Of a stretch of 64,000 nt of DNA, positions 56,677 to 64,000 are shown piece after piece. Under the pieces are notes generated by a model that worked only from the letters and a program-made list of their open reading frames with translations, had not been told where the DNA came from and ran no database searches. Where the stretch lies: positions 555,001 through 619,000 of the forward strand of contig NZ_CP122958.1 in the NCBI RefSeq assembly GCF_029854155.1, given 5' to 3'. The stretch is from Methanonatronarchaeum sp. AMET-Sl (GTDB taxonomy: Archaea > Halobacteriota > Methanonatronarchaeia > Methanonatronarchaeales > Methanonatronarchaeaceae). How positions within the stretch are numbered: position 1 is the stretch's first letter; each line of letters starts with the position of its first letter. The translations under genes were made by a program, and so were the position numbers.

Positions 56677-57497
56677 TCTTTTAGCTCCTTAAGCACCGCT
56701 TCTCGCATATCTTTGGTTGGTGGTTTTTTACCTGTCCATATCTCGAATGAGGCTGCGCCTTGTTGGACCAACATCTCGACGCCGTTTATCGTTGTTGCAC
56801 CAACCTTTTCAGCTTCTTTTAGAAGTTTTGTTTTTAGAGGTCTGTATACTAGGTCGAAAACGGTTAGGTCTTTATGTAGGTTTTCTTCTGTTGTTATTGA
56901 TTTGTCGGTGTTTGGATGCATGCCGACTGGGGTTGAGTTGACCAGTAGGTCTGCATCGACCAACTCTTTTTTTAGTTTATTTAGTTCTCCATAACTGGAT
57001 TCGACATCCTGTGTAGTTAGTAGTTCACTTATTTTTTTGGCTTTTGTTGGGGTTCTGTTGAGGACAACAACTTTGTTGGCTATGTCTTTTAGGGCTATGC
57101 AGACTCCTCTGGCTGCTCCACCTGCCCCTACAACTACTGCTTTATTGTAGTGTTGGTTTTTTTGGGTAACTGCTTTTTTAGCTCCGATTATGTCTGTGTT
57201 GTATCCTTTTATTGTTTTTTTTAGGTCTATTGTGTTTACTGCGCCTGCGAGTTTTGCTTCTTCGCTGACTTTGTTTGATATTTCTAGTGCTTTCTCTTTG
57301 TGTGGGATTGTTACGTTTAAACCGCCTAAGCCTAGGGCTTTTGCGCCTTTAACTGCGTCATAAACGTTTTTTTCTTGAACCTGAAATAAATGGTAGGTAT
57401 GTGGTAAATCTAGTTTTTTGAATGCTGTGTTTTGCATAGGTGGTGATAGGCTGTGGCTTACTGGATCTCCGATCAATCCATATATTTTTTGTTTCAA
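56673..57497 (-). CDS. aroE: shikimate dehydrogenase
   Basis: 274 residues. [28 protein letters not shown] (catalytic Lys) and [15 protein letters not shown] are the standard motifs; NSTPVGM is conserved. NADPH-dependent reduction of 3-dehydroshikimate. Overlaps both neighbours by four bases. Confidence 0.95.
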   Translation of the reverse strand: MKQKIYGLIGDPVSHSLSPPMQNTAFKKLDLPHTYHLFQVQEKNVYDAVKGAKALGLGGLNVTIPHKEKALEISNKVSEEAKLAGAVNTIDLKKTIKGYNTDIIGAKKAVTQKNQHYNKAVVVGAGGAARGVCIALKDIANKVVVLNRTPTKAKKISELLTTQDVESSYGELNKLKKELVDADLLVNSTPVGMHPNTDKSITTEENLHKDLTVFDLVYRPLKTKLLKEAEKVGATTINGVEMLVQQGAASFEIWTGKKPPTKDMREAVLKELKE

Positions 57498-58225
57498 TAG
57501 ATATCCCTCAACAACCCCTTGATCTTGTTAATTGGTATTTGTCCAGGAGCTGTTTCTTCTCCTATCGGTGCGTATATGATGTCTGAACCATATAGTGGAC
57601 CGATTACTCTTGAGTGTTTTCCAACATCACCCATTGATATTGAGCATAATGGCTTGCCTAACTCTTTTTTAACTGTGTATGTAGCTCTCATTAATGAAAG
57701 TACATCGAGTGGTGTTTTAGCCATATAAGCCACTTTAGCTATATCACCGATCTCCATGCATTCTTCTATTTTCATTGCGATCTCTGTTGTTCTTGGTGTT
57801 AAGGAGTGGTTGTGGTAGGAAACTATTATGGGAACTCCTTGTTCCCTAGCTTTATCAATTAATTTATCTCTAAGGTCTCGAGGGGTATGTAGTTCTATGT
57901 CGATTATGTCTGCAAAACCCATAAAAGAAATTAGGTCTTCAACTCGATTTGACTCTGATCCATCGTACTCTCCGCCCTCTTTCTCCCGTCTGTTGGTGAT
58001 TATTAAAGATGGCCCACTTCTTATTTCCGATAACCCTCTTTTTAGGTCCCGATAACTATCTTGATTTATTTTATCTATTCTTAATTCTATTAAGTCTGTT
58101 TTTTGGTTATTTAGGTAATTTAATGCTTTTTCAACGTTTTTTTCCCCGATAGAACCACATATAATTGGTTCTAAACCGATTTCTATATTCTTGGTTGAAA
58201 CCGGTTTACTGGCTGTTGGCCTCAT
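57494..58225 (-). CDS. aroD: 3-dehydroquinate dehydratase, type I
   Basis: 243 residues. Type I signs: IELRIDKI, the Schiff-base Lys in AKVAYMAKT and His in [12 protein letters not shown]. The first 20 residues are extra. It converts dehydroquinate to dehydroshikimate. About 100 bases separate it from aroB', but all lie on one strand. Confidence 0.92.
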   Translation of the reverse strand: MRPTASKPVSTKNIEIGLEPIICGSIGEKNVEKALNYLNNQKTDLIELRIDKINQDSYRDLKRGLSEIRSGPSLIITNRREKEGGEYDGSESNRVEDLISFMGFADIIDIELHTPRDLRDKLIDKAREQGVPIIVSYHNHSLTPRTTEIAMKIEECMEIGDIAKVAYMAKTPLDVLSLMRATYTVKKELGKPLCSISMGDVGKHSRVIGPLYGSDIIYAPIGEETAPGQIPINKIKGLLRDIY

Positions 58226-58324
58226 TTTATTTTAAACCTCCAGGTAAGTTAGAAAATATTTTTATTTTTTTTTGGGTTTTTGGTTGTGTCGGTGTTATTG
58301 AGGGGTTGTATAGTTTTTTGGTTT

Positions 58325-59446
<1,122 letters not shown>

Positions 59447-59452
59447 TTGTTA

Positions 59453-60250
59453 TCATCTCTTGAGTTTTTTGTAGACTTCTTCTGCTTTTTTGTCTTTGTG
59501 GACTATTTCTGAGATTGCGTTTGTCATTGCTGGTACGTCGCTTGATTGGAATACGTTTCTTCCGATTGCGACTCCGCTGGCGCCGCCTTTTATTGCGCCT
59601 TCAACCATTTCTAGTACTTCTTTTTCGTTTTCCATTTTTGGTCCGCCGGCTACTACTATTGGTACTGGACATCCGGCTACTACTTCTTTGAATGTTTTTG
59701 AGGATCCGGTGTAGTTTGTTTTTATTATGTCGGCTCCTAGTTCTGCTCCTGCTCTTGCTGCGTGTTTGACGTATTTGACGTTGTATTCATCTTTTATTTT
59801 GTCTCCTCTTGGGTACATCATTGCTATGAGTGGTATTCCCCATTTGTCGCATTTTTCTGCTACTTTTCCGAGTTTTCTTAGTTGTTGGGCTTCTGTGTCT
59901 GACCCTATGTTTACGTGGACGCTTACTCCGTCGACTCCGTATTTTAATGCTTCTTCAACTTCGCATACTTGTATTTTGTTGTTGGGGTTGGGTCCGAGTG
60001 ATGTGCTTGCGCTGAGGTGGGTTATTAATCCGACGTCTTTTCCATATCCTCTGTGTCCATGTGGTATCATTCCTTTCTGCATTAATACGGCGTTTGCACC
60101 GCCTTCTGCTACTTTTTCTACTGTGTCTGAGAAGTTTACGAGTCCTGGTATTGGTCCGACGCTTATTCCGTGGTCCATTGGTACTATTACTGTTCTTTGG
60201 CTGTTTCTGTCTATTATTCTTTCTTTTCTGATGTTTTTTCCTATCTCCAT
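59453..60250 (-). CDS. aroA': 2-amino-3,7-dideoxy-D-threo-hept-6-ulosonate synthase
   Basis: 265 residues, a class I aldolase-like TIM barrel: [13 protein letters not shown], the Schiff-base Lys in DIIKTNYTG, and PIVVAGGPK for phosphate binding. It begins the archaeal shikimate route from aspartate semialdehyde and a deoxyhexulose phosphate. First gene of the set. Confidence 0.93.
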   Translation of the reverse strand: MEIGKNIRKERIIDRNSQRTVIVPMDHGISVGPIPGLVNFSDTVEKVAEGGANAVLMQKGMIPHGHRGYGKDVGLITHLSASTSLGPNPNNKIQVCEVEEALKYGVDGVSVHVNIGSDTEAQQLRKLGKVAEKCDKWGIPLIAMMYPRGDKIKDEYNVKYVKHAARAGAELGADIIKTNYTGSSKTFKEVVAGCPVPIVVAGGPKMENEKEVLEMVEGAIKGGASGVAIGRNVFQSSDVPAMTNAISEIVHKDKKAEEVYKKLKR

Positions 60251-60262
60251 TATTCATTCACC

Positions 60263-60292
60263 CACACAGAGGTGTGTTAATGTGTGTCACAC
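60263..60292. promoter_or_regulatory. paired inverted repeats between divergent aroA' and MFS gene
   Basis: CACACAGAGGTGTG (60263-60276, CACAC with GTGTG) and the palindrome GTGTGTCACAC (60282-60292) lie in the 220-base divergent region, close to the aroA' start. They could be operator sites, or a hairpin in the aroA' leader. Confidence 0.4.
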
Positions 60293-60469
60293 TTACATAG
60301 TTAGTTGTTCCAGAATACTTAATACTTCCCACAAAACACCACACACCAACAAACAAACATAAAAAACCAAACAACAAAACACTATCCCCCAAAACCAAAA
60401 ACAACACTATAACAACAAAAAACCAAATAAAAAACAACAAACCCAACACCCCCAAAAAACGGTGCCAAA

Positions 60470-61654
<1,185 letters not shown>

Positions 61655-61799
61655 AAACAACTAAACAAAAAAAAACATTAAAAACCACTAAAAAAAGGGA
61701 TAACAATATATAGCGTCACTAAAAACAATTAATGAAAAACCATTTAATGATACTTTAAAAACCAAAAACCAAGCCAATCTATAAAAAAGGGATTTCAAG

Positions 61800-63515
<1,716 letters not shown>

Positions 63516-63574
63516 AAACACCTAAAAAACCAAACCTAAAAACAAAAAAAAATAAAACAGCCCCACACGGTAAC

Positions 63575-64000
63575 ATGAAAGACAAGGACGTAAAGAAAGG
63601 GAAATACACCTTTTCATGGAGACGGGCAGTAGAAACCCTATTAAACGAATCCGTCTTCAGCTACTTAATCAGATATATAACCAGCTCCGCATTACTCGGA
63701 ACCGCAATATACTACTTACTAACACTATTAATAGGCGACCTACTAGGTCCATTCCAACCAATACTCCTATTAATACCAATATTCATCGTAACAGTAGCAA
63801 TAATATACCCAAAACTCCTTGCAGACCGACGAAGAATTAAAATAGACCAAGCAATGCCATTATTCATAACAAGCATGGGAGTATTAAGCACAACAAACAT
63901 ACCAAGAATCGACGTTGTAGAAACAATCTCCCAACAAAAAGAATACGGCCCAATCGCAGACGAAATGAAAAAAATCGTCGAACTCGTCAAAACATGGAAC
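63575..64000 (+). CDS. TadC/GspF-like membrane platform protein, cut by window end
   Basis: 142 residues visible from ATG at 63575 ([18 protein letters not shown]). Two membrane helices ([15 protein letters not shown] and [17 protein letters not shown]) and the cytoplasmic segment [20 protein letters not shown], the repeated F-domain motif. Starts 60 bases after the ATPase and continues past the window. Platform proteins of this type anchor the ATPase in pilus assembly. Confidence 0.75.
   Translation, partial: MKDKDVKKGKYTFSWRRAVETLLNESVFSYLIRYITSSALLGTAIYYLLTLLIGDLLGPFQPILLLIPIFIVTVAIIYPKLLADRRRIKIDQAMPLFITSMGVLSTTNIPRIDVVETISQQKEYGPIADEMKKIVELVKTWN

Overview
The window is archaeal and AT-rich. 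Archaeal markers are diphthine synthase (Dph5), Trm5, the archaeal shikimate variant (ADTH synthase plus dehydroquinate synthase II, GHMP-type shikimate kinase), tandem MoeA proteins, a type IV pilin, a GspE/TadA-type secretion ATPase and TATA boxes close to start codons. The combination fits a low-GC euryarchaeon. A pleolipovirus-like gene cassette and acidic secreted proteins hint at a saline habitat. A methanogen of the Methanonatronarchaeia type is a guess; no methanogenesis gene lies in the window.

Layout: 0-3 kb, a methyltransferase, an AhpD-like protein, a histidine-kinase-like protein lacking its phosphoacceptor His, and a small protein. 3-20.5 kb is a defence and mobile-element region: PIN-GNAT-EVE and ASCH proteins, a frameshifted tyrosine recombinase, a GATC-type (DpnII/Dam) restriction-modification system with three further nuclease-like proteins, a decayed second recombinase copy, an HsdR remnant, a DUF2321-like zinc-ribbon protein, an AlbA/Schlafen-like protein, a type IIG restriction-methyltransferase and an unknown protein. 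20.8-26.3 kb is a seven-gene cassette of small membrane proteins, surface proteins and a P-loop NTPase, read here as a pleolipovirus-like provirus or its core.

26.4-34.2 kb holds a type IV pilin with tandem repeats and a signalling group (hybrid PAS histidine kinase, CheW, soluble chemoreceptor, membrane histidine kinase). 34.9-37.9 kb is a FecBCD/BtuFCD-type ABC importer. 28-41 kb is littered with short repeats: ends of the form GTAGTGCCTAA / TTAGGCACTAC bound two 107-bp MITE-like elements and one 854-bp element whose gene joins a transposase-like N-terminus to a SprT-like metalloprotease; two decayed transposase-like tails and a 265-bp repeat with a conserved hairpin are also here. 41.6-43.1 kb has an intact tyrosine recombinase next to tRNA-Thr(TGT).

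43.3-64 kb is mostly core metabolism: thiolase, DUF35 and fused 3-hydroxyacyl-CoA dehydrogenase/enoyl-CoA hydratase with a nitronate-monooxygenase-like protein; Trm5; Dph5; two MoeA genes divergent from a ModE-like regulator; and a nearly complete shikimate branch (aroA', aroB', aroD, aroE, tyrA on minus; aroK, chorismate mutase on plus). Then come an MFS transporter and the start of a type IV pilus/secretion operon (ATPase, partial TadC-like protein). The plus strand alternates between G/T-rich and A/C-rich blocks that change mostly at convergent gene ends, at divergent promoters, or inside genes.
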